Source: Burkholderiaceae bacterium (GTDB taxonomy: Bacteria > Pseudomonadota > Gammaproteobacteria > Burkholderiales > Burkholderiaceae_C). Taken from it: a DNA stretch of 39,977 nt. Position 1 is the first letter of the stretch. Each line of letters starts with the position of its first letter. Location: positions 1-39,977 of the forward strand of contig SCRR01000159.1 in assembly GCA_004322085.1 (NCBI GenBank). The letters are read 5' to 3'. Below are positions 23,861 to 38,196 of this stretch, one piece after another. A program made the translations under genes and the position numbers. The notes under the pieces are model-generated. The model saw nothing but the letters and a program-made list of their open reading frames with translations. It did no database searches and was not told the origin of the DNA.

Positions 23861-24502
23861 TCAGCTCTTGCTGGCGTTCGCCTTGTTGCGTTCGCTCAGC
23901 GCAGCGATCAACCCGTCAATGCCTTTGGTGTTGATTTCCTGTGCGAACTGGCTGCGGTAAGTCTCCACCAGCCATATGCCCATGACGTTCAGGTTGTAGA
24001 TCTTCCAGCCAAAGCCCTGGCCTGGCGTCTTCTCGAGCCGGTAATCGAGCTGGATCGGGTCGCCGCTGCCCTTCACCAGGGTGCGCACCACGACATCGTT
24101 GTCGCCCGCGCCGCCGCGCAGTGGCTGCACGCTGATCGCCTCGTCGCTGGTGACCTGCGACAGTGCGCCCGCGTAGGTGCGTACCAGCAAAATCTTGAAT
24201 TCGTCCTGCAGCTTCTGCTGCTGCTCGGGTGTGGCCCGCCGCCATGCCGGCCCGACGGCCGAAGCCGTCATGCGCTGGAAGTTCACGTTGGGCATGATTT
24301 TGCTGTCGACCAGCGCGACGATTTTGGAGATGTCGCCGGCCCGAATGGATTTATCGGCCTTGATGGAGTCGAGCACATCGGTGGACAGGCGCTGGATCAT
24401 CGCATCAGGGGCTTCATCGGCGGCATGCGCCACCAGTGCGCCCGAGGCCGCAAGAAACACTATCGATGACACTGCGAGATGGCCCAGAAAACGTCGATTC
24501 AT
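23861..24502 (-). CDS. mlaC: Phospholipid-binding protein MlaC
   Basis: Signal peptide; FQRMTASAVGPAWRRATPEQQQKLQDEFKILLVRTYAGAL, WKIYNLNVMGIWLVETYRSQFAQEI. Confidence 0.95.
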   Translation of the reverse strand: MNRRFLGHLAVSSIVFLAASGALVAHAADEAPDAMIQRLSTDVLDSIKADKSIRAGDISKIVALVDSKIMPNVNFQRMTASAVGPAWRRATPEQQQKLQDEFKILLVRTYAGALSQVTSDEAISVQPLRGGAGDNDVVVRTLVKGSGDPIQLDYRLEKTPGQGFGWKIYNLNVMGIWLVETYRSQFAQEINTKGIDGLIAALSERNKANASKS

Positions 24503-24623
24503 GCTGCTTCCTTCTTGAAATGAGCGGGTCGACCCCGCATCCTGATAACGTGTTGGAGGGCACCCGCGCCGACAAATTTCGTCAACCCCAAGTCAACCCG
24601 TGAAACGGTGTGCAACGACATCG

Positions 24624-25445
24624 TCAACGTGACAGGCCCGGAAAAATCTGGAGGTTCGGACCATTGAACTTGAACAGCGGCACATTCTGATTTTGCGAGG
24701 TCGGATTCTGATTGGTATCGGAATCCGGTGCCGTGCCCACCGTGCCGCCCCGCACTTGCAGGAAAACGTCGCGTGTGAAACTGTACTTGTCCAGCGCGGC
24801 TTCGTCCAGCAACGAACTGGCCCGCAGCAAATTGGCGCGTGTCGACACGGTCTGCAGAACATACAGCGCGTTGCGATCCGTTGCGGGACTCACGTGCCAA
24901 ACCAGGTCGCCTTGCCAGTCGACCGGCAACGCAGCAGCGTCGCGCACATCGGACGGCCCGAGCAGCGGCAGCACCAGATACGGACCCGTTGGCACGCCCC
25001 AGCGCGCCAACGTGCGGCCAAAGTCTTCCTTGTGCCGGGGAATCCCGGCTTCGCCGGCGATGTCCAGCACACCGCCCAGCCCAAACACCGTGTTGAAGGA
25101 AAAACGCATCATGCTCTCGGCGGCGTCCCGCCCGTGCAACTGCAGGACGCTGTTCACGGCCGACCAGGCGTCGCCCAGATTGCCGAAGAAATTGTTCACA
25201 CCCGTGCGCGCCACCGTAGGCGTCACCTTGACATAGGCCGTGGCAACCGGCTTCAGGATGGCCTTGTCGACCGCATCGTTGAACTTGAACACGCCCCGAT
25301 TGAAAGGCTCGAGCGGATCACTCGGATTGGCATTGGGTCCGGTGGCGCACGCCGAGAGCAAGACCACCCCCGCCAGCAAGCCCGCCCATACTGCGCGGCG
25401 GCCTGTGCCCTTGCCAACATCCGACGAATATCCACACGCTTTCAT
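24624..25445 (-). CDS. mlaA: MlaA (VacJ) family lipoprotein
   Basis: Lipobox LLSACATG; DPLEPFNRGVFKFNDAVDKAILKPVATAYVKVTP. Confidence 0.95.
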   Translation of the reverse strand: MKACGYSSDVGKGTGRRAVWAGLLAGVVLLSACATGPNANPSDPLEPFNRGVFKFNDAVDKAILKPVATAYVKVTPTVARTGVNNFFGNLGDAWSAVNSVLQLHGRDAAESMMRFSFNTVFGLGGVLDIAGEAGIPRHKEDFGRTLARWGVPTGPYLVLPLLGPSDVRDAAALPVDWQGDLVWHVSPATDRNALYVLQTVSTRANLLRASSLLDEAALDKYSFTRDVFLQVRGGTVGTAPDSDTNQNPTSQNQNVPLFKFNGPNLQIFPGLSR

Positions 25446-25948
25446 TTCTTGCTCCCGGCCCCCGAGGCAGAGGGCCCGTCGGCCGCCTTGTTGAACAGGA
25501 ACTGACTGATGAGATTTTCCAGCACCACGGCCGACTGGGTATTGGTAATGGTATCGCCCGCGGCCAGCATTTTGGCGTCTGCACCGGCTTCGATGCCGAT
25601 GTACTGCTCGCCCAGCAGGCCGCTGGTCAGGATTTTCAGCGAGCTGTCCTTGGGAAACGCATAACCGCTGTCCATCGACAGTGTGACACGGGCTTGATAG
25701 GACTTGTCATCAAACGCAATGGATTCGACCCGTCCCACGACAACCCCGGCACTCTTGACGGCTGCCTTGGGCTTGAGGCCCCCGATATTGTCGAATTTGG
25801 CGGTCAAGCGGTAGCTTGACTGAAAATTCAGGCTCAGCAGATTGGCCGACTGGAGTGCCAGAAACAGCAACGCAGCGGCGCCGATCAAGACGAACAATCC
25901 GACCCATAAATCACTTTTGGAGCGTTGCATGGCATCCTTCCCTGTCAA
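25442..25948 (-). CDS. mlaD: MCE-domain substrate-binding protein MlaD
   Basis: Single TM then MCE domain: [44 protein letters not shown]. Confidence 0.95.
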   Translation of the reverse strand: MTGKDAMQRSKSDLWVGLFVLIGAAALLFLALQSANLLSLNFQSSYRLTAKFDNIGGLKPKAAVKSAGVVVGRVESIAFDDKSYQARVTLSMDSGYAFPKDSSLKILTSGLLGEQYIGIEAGADAKMLAAGDTITNTQSAVVLENLISQFLFNKAADGPSASGAGSKK

Positions 25949-26727
25949 ATACTGAACATCATTGCGGTCAGGATGAAATCCAGACCCAGGACCGCCAAAG
26001 ACGCCACCACCACCGTGCGCGTGGTGGCACGCGAGACCCCTTCGGGCGTGGGCTGCGCCTCGAAGCCCTGCAAGAGCGCGATGAAGGTCACGGTGAAGCC
26101 GAACACGATGCTTTTGAGCACGCCGTTGCCCACGTCCTGCCAGACATCCACCCCGCCCTGCATCTGGCTCCAGAAGGCACCCGAATCGATGCCGATCATC
26201 AGCACGCCAACCACCCAGCCGCCAATGATGCCCACCGCGCTGAAAACGGCCGCCAGCAGCGGCATGGCGATGACGCCACCCCAGAAGCGCGGCGCAAGAA
26301 TACGTTGCACCGGATCCACCGCCATCATCTCCATGGCCGAGAGCTGTTCGCCCGCCTTCATCAGGCCGATGCCCGCCGTGAGCGAAGTGCCGGCCCTGCC
26401 AGCGAACAGCAGCGCGGTGATGACAGGCCCCAACTCGCGCACCAGGCTGAGCGTCACCAGCAGGCCCAGCGCTTCGGAGGAACCGTAGCGCTGCAGGGTG
26501 TAATAACCTTGCAGCGCCAGCACGAAGCCGACAAACAGGCCGGACACGGTGATGATCGCCAACGAATAATTGCCCAGAAAATGGATCTGGTCACGGATCA
26601 GCCCGAAGCGCCGAAAGCTCGGCCCGGCCAGCGAGACCAACCGCACAAACAGGCGTGTGGCGCGTCCGATGTCGGCGAGCTTGCTGCGCACCGCAAATCC
26701 CACGTCGGATGGCCTGTACCAGCTCAT
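25945..26727 (-). CDS. mlaE: ABC permease MlaE
   Basis: MlaE/YrbE family: [51 protein letters not shown]. Confidence 0.96.
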   Translation of the reverse strand: MSWYRPSDVGFAVRSKLADIGRATRLFVRLVSLAGPSFRRFGLIRDQIHFLGNYSLAIITVSGLFVGFVLALQGYYTLQRYGSSEALGLLVTLSLVRELGPVITALLFAGRAGTSLTAGIGLMKAGEQLSAMEMMAVDPVQRILAPRFWGGVIAMPLLAAVFSAVGIIGGWVVGVLMIGIDSGAFWSQMQGGVDVWQDVGNGVLKSIVFGFTVTFIALLQGFEAQPTPEGVSRATTRTVVVASLAVLGLDFILTAMMFSI

Positions 26728-27566
26728 CGCGGCACTCCTGGCTGCGCGCCGACGCCGGGACCCGCACCGAAATCCTGTGCAATGGTCGGGCCAGGATAGT
26801 GGAATTGCACCGGGCCATCGGGCAATGCCTGGACAAACTGATGCACCAGCGGATCCCGGCTTTGACGCACCGCGTCGGGCGTGCCCTGCGCTGCGACCTT
26901 GCCGTTGGCCAAGATGATGACCTGATCGGCAATACGGAAGGTCTCGTCCAGGTCGTGCGACACGACAATGCTGGTCAGCCCCATGGTGTCATTGAGCTGG
27001 CGGATCAGCCGCGCGGCGGTTCCGAGCGAGATCGGATCCAGGCCCGCGAACGGCTCGTCGTACATCACCAGTTCAGGGTCGAGCGCAATGGCGCGCGCCA
27101 GCGCGACGCGGCGCGCCATGCCGCCTGACACCTCGCTGGGCATCAGTTCGCGTGCACCGCGCAGCCCCACCGCGCCCAGCTTCATCAGCACGATGTCGCG
27201 GATCAGGACCTCGGACAGATCGGTGTGCTCGCGCAGCGGGAAGGCAACGTTGTCGAACACGCTCGAGTCGGTGAACAAAGCGCCAAACTGGAACAGCATG
27301 CCCATGCGCCGGCGCGCCGCGTACAAGGCCGCCTGATCCATCTTGCCGATGTCCTGCCCACTTACCAGCAATTCGCCGCGCTGAGCCCGGTACTGGCCGC
27401 CAATCAGGCGCAGCACCGTGGTCTTGCCGCCGCCCGAGGCACCCATCAGTGCGGTGACCTTACCGCGCGGAACGGTCAGCGAGATGCCGTCCAGAATCAC
27501 GCGCTCCCCGTAGCCGAAAGTCAGGTTGCGGATGTCGACGAGTGGTTCAGGGTGGGGTGCAGTCAT
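26724..27566 (-). CDS. mlaF: ABC ATPase MlaF
   Basis: [50 protein letters not shown]; start placed at cat 27564-27566. Confidence 0.95.
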   Translation of the reverse strand: MTAPHPEPLVDIRNLTFGYGERVILDGISLTVPRGKVTALMGASGGGKTTVLRLIGGQYRAQRGELLVSGQDIGKMDQAALYAARRRMGMLFQFGALFTDSSVFDNVAFPLREHTDLSEVLIRDIVLMKLGAVGLRGARELMPSEVSGGMARRVALARAIALDPELVMYDEPFAGLDPISLGTAARLIRQLNDTMGLTSIVVSHDLDETFRIADQVIILANGKVAAQGTPDAVRQSRDPLVHQFVQALPDGPVQFHYPGPTIAQDFGAGPGVGAQPGVPR

Positions 27567-27573
27567 AAAATAC

Positions 27574-27598
27574 AAAAGCCGGATCCAGCCCGGCTTTT
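27574..27598. terminator. Hairpin terminator between gltD and mlaF
   Basis: AAAAGCCGG-ATCCAGC-CCGGCTTTT, perfect 9-bp stem with terminal A/T tracts on both strands. It lies only 7 nt upstream of the mlaF start on the minus strand. Confidence 0.65.
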
Positions 27599-27629
27599 GC
27601 ATGATAAGGGAAAACACCCACAGACGAGT

Positions 27630-29108
27630 TCAGCGCGGCAACTCGCTGCAGCCCATCAGAAACTCGTCGACCGCGCGCGCCGCCTGCCGGCCTTCGCGAA
27701 TTGCCCAAACGACCAGGCTCTGGCCGCGGCGCATGTCGCCCGCCGCAAAGACGCCGGGAACATTGGTGGCATAGCCTTTGATCGCATCCGTGCCGGCTTT
27801 CGCATTTCCCCGGCTGTCCCTGTGAATGCCGAAACCTTCCAGAATCGAGGCAGGCGGACTCACGAAGCCCATGGCCAGCAAAACGAGATCGGCCTTCAGG
27901 GTATGCTCGGTGCCGGGCACTTCCACCATCTTGCCGTCTTTCCAGTCGACGCGAACGGTGGTCAGGCCCGTGACCCTGCCCTTTTCCCCTTCAAACGCCT
28001 TGGTGGCGATCGCGAACTCACGCTCGCAGCCCTCTTCATGGCTCGAGCTGGTTCGCAGCTTGATGGGCCAGTTCGGCCAGGTCATGGGCCGGTTCTCGTG
28101 CAGCGGCGGTTTCGGCAGCAACTCGAACTGTGTCACGCTCGCGGCGCCGTGGCGGTTGCTGACGCCGACACAGTCAGAACCGGTATCGCCGCCGCCGATC
28201 ACGATGACATGCTTGCCATCGGCGCGAATCTGCGTGATTCCCAGGCTCTTGAGCTTGTCCCCGGCGTTGACCTTGTTTTGCAGCGGCAGGAATTCCATCG
28301 CGAAATGGATGCCGTCCAGTTCACGACCCGGCACCGGCAAGTCGCGCGACTGCTCGCTGCCTCCCGTCAGGAGCACCGCGTCAAAGTCCTTCTGCAATTG
28401 CCCGGGTGCGATCGTCTGCGTGGCCCAGTTGATGATCTTCGAGTCCTTCGGCAACTGGCCGACCATGACGCCGGTGCGAAACTGCACGCCCTCCTTTTGC
28501 ATCTGGTCGACACGCCGGTCAACGTGCCTTTTCTCCATCTTGAAGTCGGGAATGCCGTAGCGCAGCAGACCGCCGATGCGGTCGTTTTTCTCGAACAGCG
28601 TGACGTCGTGGCCGGCACGTGCGAGCTGTTGCGACGCCGCCATCCCGGCCGGGCCGGAGCCCACCACCGCCACCTTCTTGCCGGTCTTGTGCGCAGCCAC
28701 GCGCGGCGTGACCCAGCCCTCGGCCCAGGCCCGGTCGATGATGGCGTGCTCGATCGACTTGATGCCCACCGGATCGTTATTGATGTTGAGCACGCATGCC
28801 GCCTCGCACGGCGCGGGGCAGATGCGGCCAGTGAACTCGGGAAAGTTGTTGGTCGAATCGAGCACTGCGAACGCGTTCTTCCAGTCGCCGCGGTACACCA
28901 GGTCGTTGAAATCGGGAATGATGTTGTTGATCGGGCAGCCGTTGTGGCAAAACGGCGTGCCGCAGTCCATGCAGCGCGCGCCCTGGGTCCTGGCCTGCGC
29001 GTCATCCAGTCCGATGACGAACTCCTTATGCGTTTTGACGCGCTCGGCAACTGGCAGGTGGCCCTCCTCGATGCGCTCGAACTCCATGAAACCCGTTATT
29101 TTTCCCAT
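27630..29108 (-). CDS. gltD: Glutamate synthase small subunit
   Basis: [101 protein letters not shown]. Confidence 0.97.
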   Translation of the reverse strand: MGKITGFMEFERIEEGHLPVAERVKTHKEFVIGLDDAQARTQGARCMDCGTPFCHNGCPINNIIPDFNDLVYRGDWKNAFAVLDSTNNFPEFTGRICPAPCEAACVLNINNDPVGIKSIEHAIIDRAWAEGWVTPRVAAHKTGKKVAVVGSGPAGMAASQQLARAGHDVTLFEKNDRIGGLLRYGIPDFKMEKRHVDRRVDQMQKEGVQFRTGVMVGQLPKDSKIINWATQTIAPGQLQKDFDAVLLTGGSEQSRDLPVPGRELDGIHFAMEFLPLQNKVNAGDKLKSLGITQIRADGKHVIVIGGGDTGSDCVGVSNRHGAASVTQFELLPKPPLHENRPMTWPNWPIKLRTSSSHEEGCEREFAIATKAFEGEKGRVTGLTTVRVDWKDGKMVEVPGTEHTLKADLVLLAMGFVSPPASILEGFGIHRDSRGNAKAGTDAIKGYATNVPGVFAAGDMRRGQSLVVWAIREGRQAARAVDEFLMGCSELPR

Positions 29109-29155
29109 GATTCCTGTCCTGTCGGTTCTTGACGTCTTACGCCACGGCACGCCAC

Positions 29156-33976
<4,821 letters not shown>

Positions 33977-34041
33977 GGCGCGCTCCTTGTTTGGCAAAGA
34001 AGCCCATCTTAGTGCACCGCAGCAATAATTCCAAGAAAAAT

Positions 34042-34064
34042 AAATGGGGTCAGATTCTAATTAA
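34042..34064. repeat. Left flanking motif of RayT locus (AAATGGGGTCAGATTCTAATTA)
   Basis: Near-identical inverted copy at 34886-34910. Confidence 0.8.
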
Positions 34065-34092
34065 TTAATAAACTGATAAATTGATTAATTAA
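34061..34092. repeat. 9-bp inverted repeat TTAATTAAT-N14-ATTAATTAA
   Basis: Perfect arms 34061-34069 / 34084-34092, flanked by GGGGTCAG and CGGGGACATATT. Confidence 0.85.
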
Positions 34093-34153
34093 ACGGGGAC
34101 ATATTAAAGTAGATAGCGCATATGCAAGTCTCTACATAGAGTTAAGCTGGTTT

Positions 34154-34852
34154 TTACTCTATATCAGGCTGACACACCGGTCGCCCGGCACTCGCCTTGC
34201 TCACGCGCCGCCCGGTGCGCTTTTGCAAATCGGCCACGAAATCGGGCTCCCCCAAGGCCCAGCCACGCAGTGCCGATTGCGTCAGCGCGACCTGCTGATC
34301 CGCGTTGATACCGGCACGCACCAGTTCGGCATACGCGCCCTCGCGCGCAAACGGCGTGTTGCCCAGTTCCCAGTACAGCGCATGCGGCGTGACCAGCTTG
34401 TCGCTGCGCAGCCCCACATAATGGCCGTGGCTGGACCAGGGGTAGTCCTTCGCGTCGCCCACGAGTCCCGCACGCACCGGGTTCAGGTCGATATAGACCA
34501 TGCACGCGAGCAGGTAGCGCTCGGTCTGGATCAGGGTGGACCGGTATCGCCCCTCCCAAAGCGTGCCGCTGCGACCCTGGGAGTCGTTGAAATGGCGCAC
34601 ATAACGCCGCCCCACCGCCTGCATCATCTGCGGCAGCGAGTTGGCCGATTGCGGCGTGGCCAGCAGATGGAAGTGGTTTGTCATCAGCACATAGGCGTGC
34701 AACGCAACGTCGAACTTGCGGGCATTTTCCTGCAGCAGGTCCAGCAACATCTGACGGTCGCCTGCAGACGCGAAAATGGCCTGCCGGTTGTTACCGCGCT
34801 GGATCACATGGTGCGGGTAGCCGGGAACGGTGAGGCGGGGAAGACGGGCCAT
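34154..34852 (-). CDS. REP-associated tyrosine transposase / Y1_Tnp (IS200-like) family protein
   Basis: MARLPRLTVPGYPHHVIQRGNNRQAIFAS; HUH motif MTNHFHLLATPQ; TLWEGRYRSTLIQTERYLLACMVYIDLNPVRAGLV. Confidence 0.93.
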   Translation of the reverse strand: MARLPRLTVPGYPHHVIQRGNNRQAIFASAGDRQMLLDLLQENARKFDVALHAYVLMTNHFHLLATPQSANSLPQMMQAVGRRYVRHFNDSQGRSGTLWEGRYRSTLIQTERYLLACMVYIDLNPVRAGLVGDAKDYPWSSHGHYVGLRSDKLVTPHALYWELGNTPFAREGAYAELVRAGINADQQVALTQSALRGWALGEPDFVADLQKRTGRRVSKASAGRPVCQPDIE

Positions 34853-34885
34853 GAAAATGACGATGCAGTGCGATTCACATCATCA

Positions 34886-34910
34886 TAATTGGAATCTGAC
34901 CCCCATTAAA
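34886..34910. repeat. Right flanking motif of RayT locus (TAATTGGAATCTGACCCCCATTAAA)
   Basis: Reverse complement TTTAATGGGGGTCAGATTCCAATTA matches the left motif apart from one extra G and one T/C difference in the core. Confidence 0.8.
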
Positions 34911-35193
34911 TGAGTCTGTCGAAGCGCACGATTTCGGGCGGCGCCGCCAGCAGGGAGCCGACCTTTGCGAGTGCGGCGCCAATATGCGGCGTCTTCATGT
35001 GCGCATCGGCGGCGGCGGCATCACTCCACTCTTCGACGGTCTGAAACAGCGCCGGATCGTCGCCGCGCTGGTACAGCGCGTACGAAACGCAGCCCGCCTC
35101 CTTGCGTGAATGGCCAACGAGTTCCACGAGAGCCTCGCGTACCGCCGTGGCGGCTTGGGGTTGCGCCGTGATTTTGGCAAGGATGTGGATCAT
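34906..35193 (-). CDS. Putative quinol monooxygenase (ABM domain)
   Basis: MIHILAKITAQPQAATAVREALVELVGHSRKEAGCVSYALYQRGDDPALFQTVEEWSDAAAADAHMKTPHI. Confidence 0.92.
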   Translation of the reverse strand: MIHILAKITAQPQAATAVREALVELVGHSRKEAGCVSYALYQRGDDPALFQTVEEWSDAAAADAHMKTPHIGAALAKVGSLLAAPPEIVRFDRLI

Positions 35194-35324
35194 GGGATTG
35201 TCTCCTGGACGATGGATGATCCACCCGAGTGTAGGCGTGCCGGCGTTAACGGACAAGCAGCGCGGTCACGTCGCGACTACATCTTTAATAGCAAGCTATT
35301 CAGATCACGGCGGGTCAAACGGCA

Positions 35325-36221
35325 CTATTTCTGTGCAATCGCAGGCATGAACCCGGCCTGTGGCAGCTTGAATCGCGTCTCCAGCAAGGTCGTGAGGCCA
35401 AACTCCTCCAGCACGGCGCGCAGCCGCTCGCCAGCGCTGCGTTTTTTCTGGCCGGTGTAGCGCGCGATGATCAGCTCGTTCTTCAGGCTGTGCTCCCAGC
35501 CGACCAGCTCGGTCACCGTGACCTGGTAACCGCTCGCCTCCAGGTACAGGCAGCGCAGCACGTTGGTGATCTGGCTGCCAAGTTCGCGCGTGTGCAGCGG
35601 ATGGCGCCAGAGTTCGGCCAGCGGCGTGCGCGCCAGCGCGAGCGCCTTGTTTTGCCGCAGGCAGCTCGCCACCTCGGCCTGGCAGCAAGGCACCAGCACC
35701 ATGAATTGCGCGTGCTTTTGCAGGCCGAAGGCAATCGCGTCGTCGGTCGCGGTGTCGCAGGCGTGCAGCGCTGTGACCACATCGATGCTGTCGGGCAAAG
35801 CCGCCGACCTGGCCGACGCAGCAACGCTGAGGTTCAGAAAGCTCATGCGCGCAAAGCCCAGCCGCGCGGCCAGATCATGCGACTTTTGCACAAGTTCGGG
35901 CCGGGTCTCGATGCCATAGATGTGGCCGCCCGCCCGCGCCTTGAAAAACAGGTCGTACAAAATGAAACCCAGGTACGACTTGCCCGCGCCGTGGTCCGCC
36001 AGCGTGATACCCACGTCCGACGCGGGCAGCTCAAGCAGCAGCTTCTCGATGAACTGGAACAGGTGATAGACCTGCTTGAGCTTGCGCCGCGAGTCCTGGT
36101 TGAGCTTGCCGTCGCGCGTGAGGATGTGCAATTCCTTCAGCAGTTCGAGCGACTGGCCGGGACGGATTTCGGGCGCGCTGGCCGCCGCGGCATCGGCAGG
36201 CACAATTTTGGGAGGCTTCAT
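35325..36221 (-). CDS. SAM-dependent methyltransferase (Methyltransf_32-like)
   Basis: LADHGAGKSYLGFILYDLFF motif I, YGIETRPELVQKSHDLA, ALHACDTATDDAI, VPCCQAEV; start MKPPKIVP at 36221. Confidence 0.82.
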   Translation of the reverse strand: MKPPKIVPADAAAASAPEIRPGQSLELLKELHILTRDGKLNQDSRRKLKQVYHLFQFIEKLLLELPASDVGITLADHGAGKSYLGFILYDLFFKARAGGHIYGIETRPELVQKSHDLAARLGFARMSFLNLSVAASARSAALPDSIDVVTALHACDTATDDAIAFGLQKHAQFMVLVPCCQAEVASCLRQNKALALARTPLAELWRHPLHTRELGSQITNVLRCLYLEASGYQVTVTELVGWEHSLKNELIIARYTGQKKRSAGERLRAVLEEFGLTTLLETRFKLPQAGFMPAIAQK

Positions 36222-36335
36222 GGCTTGATCTTGCCACGCGGGGGGCATGGATGCGGGCTCGAAGCCGCAATGACAACGCTCTGGACCGGTTGCGGCACAA
36301 GGCTGTCATGCCAATTTCCGGACCCAGCCGGCCAA

Positions 36336-36935
36336 TCAGTCGGGCTTGCCGGTCGTCGGCCCGACGCCCAGCGCGTCCCAGCCGGCATGGCCCAGCTTCT
36401 CCAGCGTTCGAATGTTGGCCTCGTAAATCAATTCCGCCTCAGGAAACGCTGCCACGGCGCGATCCATGCTGTCTTCGCGCAGCAGATGCAGCGTGGGGTA
36501 AGGCGCACGGTTCGTGAAGTTGCTGATATCGTGTGCGTCGGTGCCGGCAAACTGGTAGTGCGGGTGAAAACTGGCGATCTGCACGACGCCGCCCAATGCC
36601 AGCCGCACCAGGGCGGCGTCCGCCTCGGCCAGGAATTCGTTGAAGTCCGCAAACTGCTGCAAACATCGGGGCGCTATTAAAAGCGTAGTTTCCCTCACTT
36701 GCGGGTCCTTGGCTACAAGCGCTTTAAGCTCAAACTCCAGATCACCCAGCAGCGCCTGCGGGTCGCTTGCCGCGCTCACCGCGTAATGCACCTGCCCCTT
36801 CACATGCACGGCTTTGGCAAACGGGCATAGATTCAGACCGATCACGGCGCGCTCCAGCCAGCGGCACGTGTCCTGCCGCACCTGCGCGCGAAAAGCCGGC
36901 AAGTCCCGTGGCGGGATCGGTTCGCGCCCGTTCAT
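36336..36935 (-). CDS. DUF1415 domain-containing protein
   Basis: WLERAVIGLNLCPFAKAVHVKGQVHYAVS; ETTLLIAPRCLQQFADFNEFLAEAD; PYPTLHLLREDSMDRAV. Confidence 0.9.
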   Translation of the reverse strand: MNGREPIPPRDLPAFRAQVRQDTCRWLERAVIGLNLCPFAKAVHVKGQVHYAVSAASDPQALLGDLEFELKALVAKDPQVRETTLLIAPRCLQQFADFNEFLAEADAALVRLALGGVVQIASFHPHYQFAGTDAHDISNFTNRAPYPTLHLLREDSMDRAVAAFPEAELIYEANIRTLEKLGHAGWDALGVGPTTGKPD

Positions 36936-36936
36936 T

Positions 36937-38196
36937 TCAATGCCCTGATGGCAGCGGCAGGTGCGCCGGGGACTTGAGCAGCCGCCCGATCTGCCCCGCC
37001 AGTGCCAGGCCCAGCAGCGAACACGCGCCCGTCACGGCCCAGGTCCATTGCCAGCCGCCGACGCGGCTCGCGACCCACGCAACCAGCGGCGGCCCGATGA
37101 ACTGGCCGAAAGAGGACCATTGCTGCATCCAGCCGACCGTGGTAGAGACGGTGCGCTCGCTGGGCGCGAGCTTGACCGCAAGCGAGAACAGCGTGCCCGG
37201 GATGACGCCGCCGATCATCGAGAACAGCAGCACCGCCGCGTAGCGCAAGAGCGGCGACAGACCGCCGCCGTGCAACTCACCGAAGGCCGCCACGGTGCCC
37301 AGCCCCATGGTGACAAAACCCGCGCACAGCAACACCGGCGCACGCGCGCCGCGATGCAACAGCCGGCCCGACGCAATGTTGCCCACCATGTTGATCGCCG
37401 CGGCCAGCGCCGTGAGGGCGCCGGTGGCAGCCCCCGACAGGCCGGCCTGCGCGTAGATGGAGGGCAGGAAACCGATCACGGCCAGCCACTGGCCCGAGTA
37501 AACGGCAAAACTGAACGCTACCAGCCAAGGACCGCGCGCCGTGAGCGTCTGGCGCAGACGCTGAGGCCAGGCATGGACTGGCCCGGCGTGGGCAGCGGAA
37601 CCAGGCCCCGCTGGCGCGCGCCGATGCCGGTCTGCCGGCACCGCCCACGCCAGCCACAACGTCGCCGCGAAAGAGGTGGCCGCCAGCAGCCACCACCACG
37701 CCTGCCAGCTTGTCGCGCCAATGAACACCGGACCGAGCAGCAACGCCACAGCGGCACCAAACGGCATGTAGGTGCCCCACAGGCCCAGCATCACGGCCAG
37801 TCGGCGCGGCGACACCAGCAGCCGGATCAGGCTCGGGGCCGGCACGGTCGCGAGCAGAAAGCCGAAGCCCTCGATTGCGCGCAGCACCAGCAGGGTGGCC
37901 GCATCGCGCGCCCAGCCGCCCAGCGCACTGGCTGTCGACAGGATCAGCAGCCCAGCGACCATGCTGCGCTTGAGGCCCAGCCCGTCGGCCGCGAGCCCCA
38001 CGGCCAACCCCAGCGTCATGCCGGCCAGTTGCACCAGCGAAAGCAGGAATCCCGCCTGCACCAGCGTGACGCCGAGCGCGTCGCGCAGCACCGGAATGGC
38101 GGGCGGCAGCTTGCCCACATGCAGCGCCGCGCTGACGCCTGCGAGAATCACGATGAGGACCGGGTCGATGCCCTTGCCCGGCGCAGAACCGCTCAT
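36937..38196 (-). CDS. MFS transporter (CynX/NimT-like)
   Basis: 12-TM hydrophobic pattern; LVQLAGMTLGLAVGLAADGLGLKRSMVAGLLIL. Confidence 0.88.
   Translation of the reverse strand: MSGSAPGKGIDPVLIVILAGVSAALHVGKLPPAIPVLRDALGVTLVQAGFLLSLVQLAGMTLGLAVGLAADGLGLKRSMVAGLLILSTASALGGWARDAATLLVLRAIEGFGFLLATVPAPSLIRLLVSPRRLAVMLGLWGTYMPFGAAVALLLGPVFIGATSWQAWWWLLAATSFAATLWLAWAVPADRHRRAPAGPGSAAHAGPVHAWPQRLRQTLTARGPWLVAFSFAVYSGQWLAVIGFLPSIYAQAGLSGAATGALTALAAAINMVGNIASGRLLHRGARAPVLLCAGFVTMGLGTVAAFGELHGGGLSPLLRYAAVLLFSMIGGVIPGTLFSLAVKLAPSERTVSTTVGWMQQWSSFGQFIGPPLVAWVASRVGGWQWTWAVTGACSLLGLALAGQIGRLLKSPAHLPLPSGH

Noticed and set aside
34023-34153. AT-rich pocket as a possible CRISPR or phage attachment site
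   Set aside because: No repeated spacer structure, no integrase and no tRNA; better explained as RayT flanking DNA.
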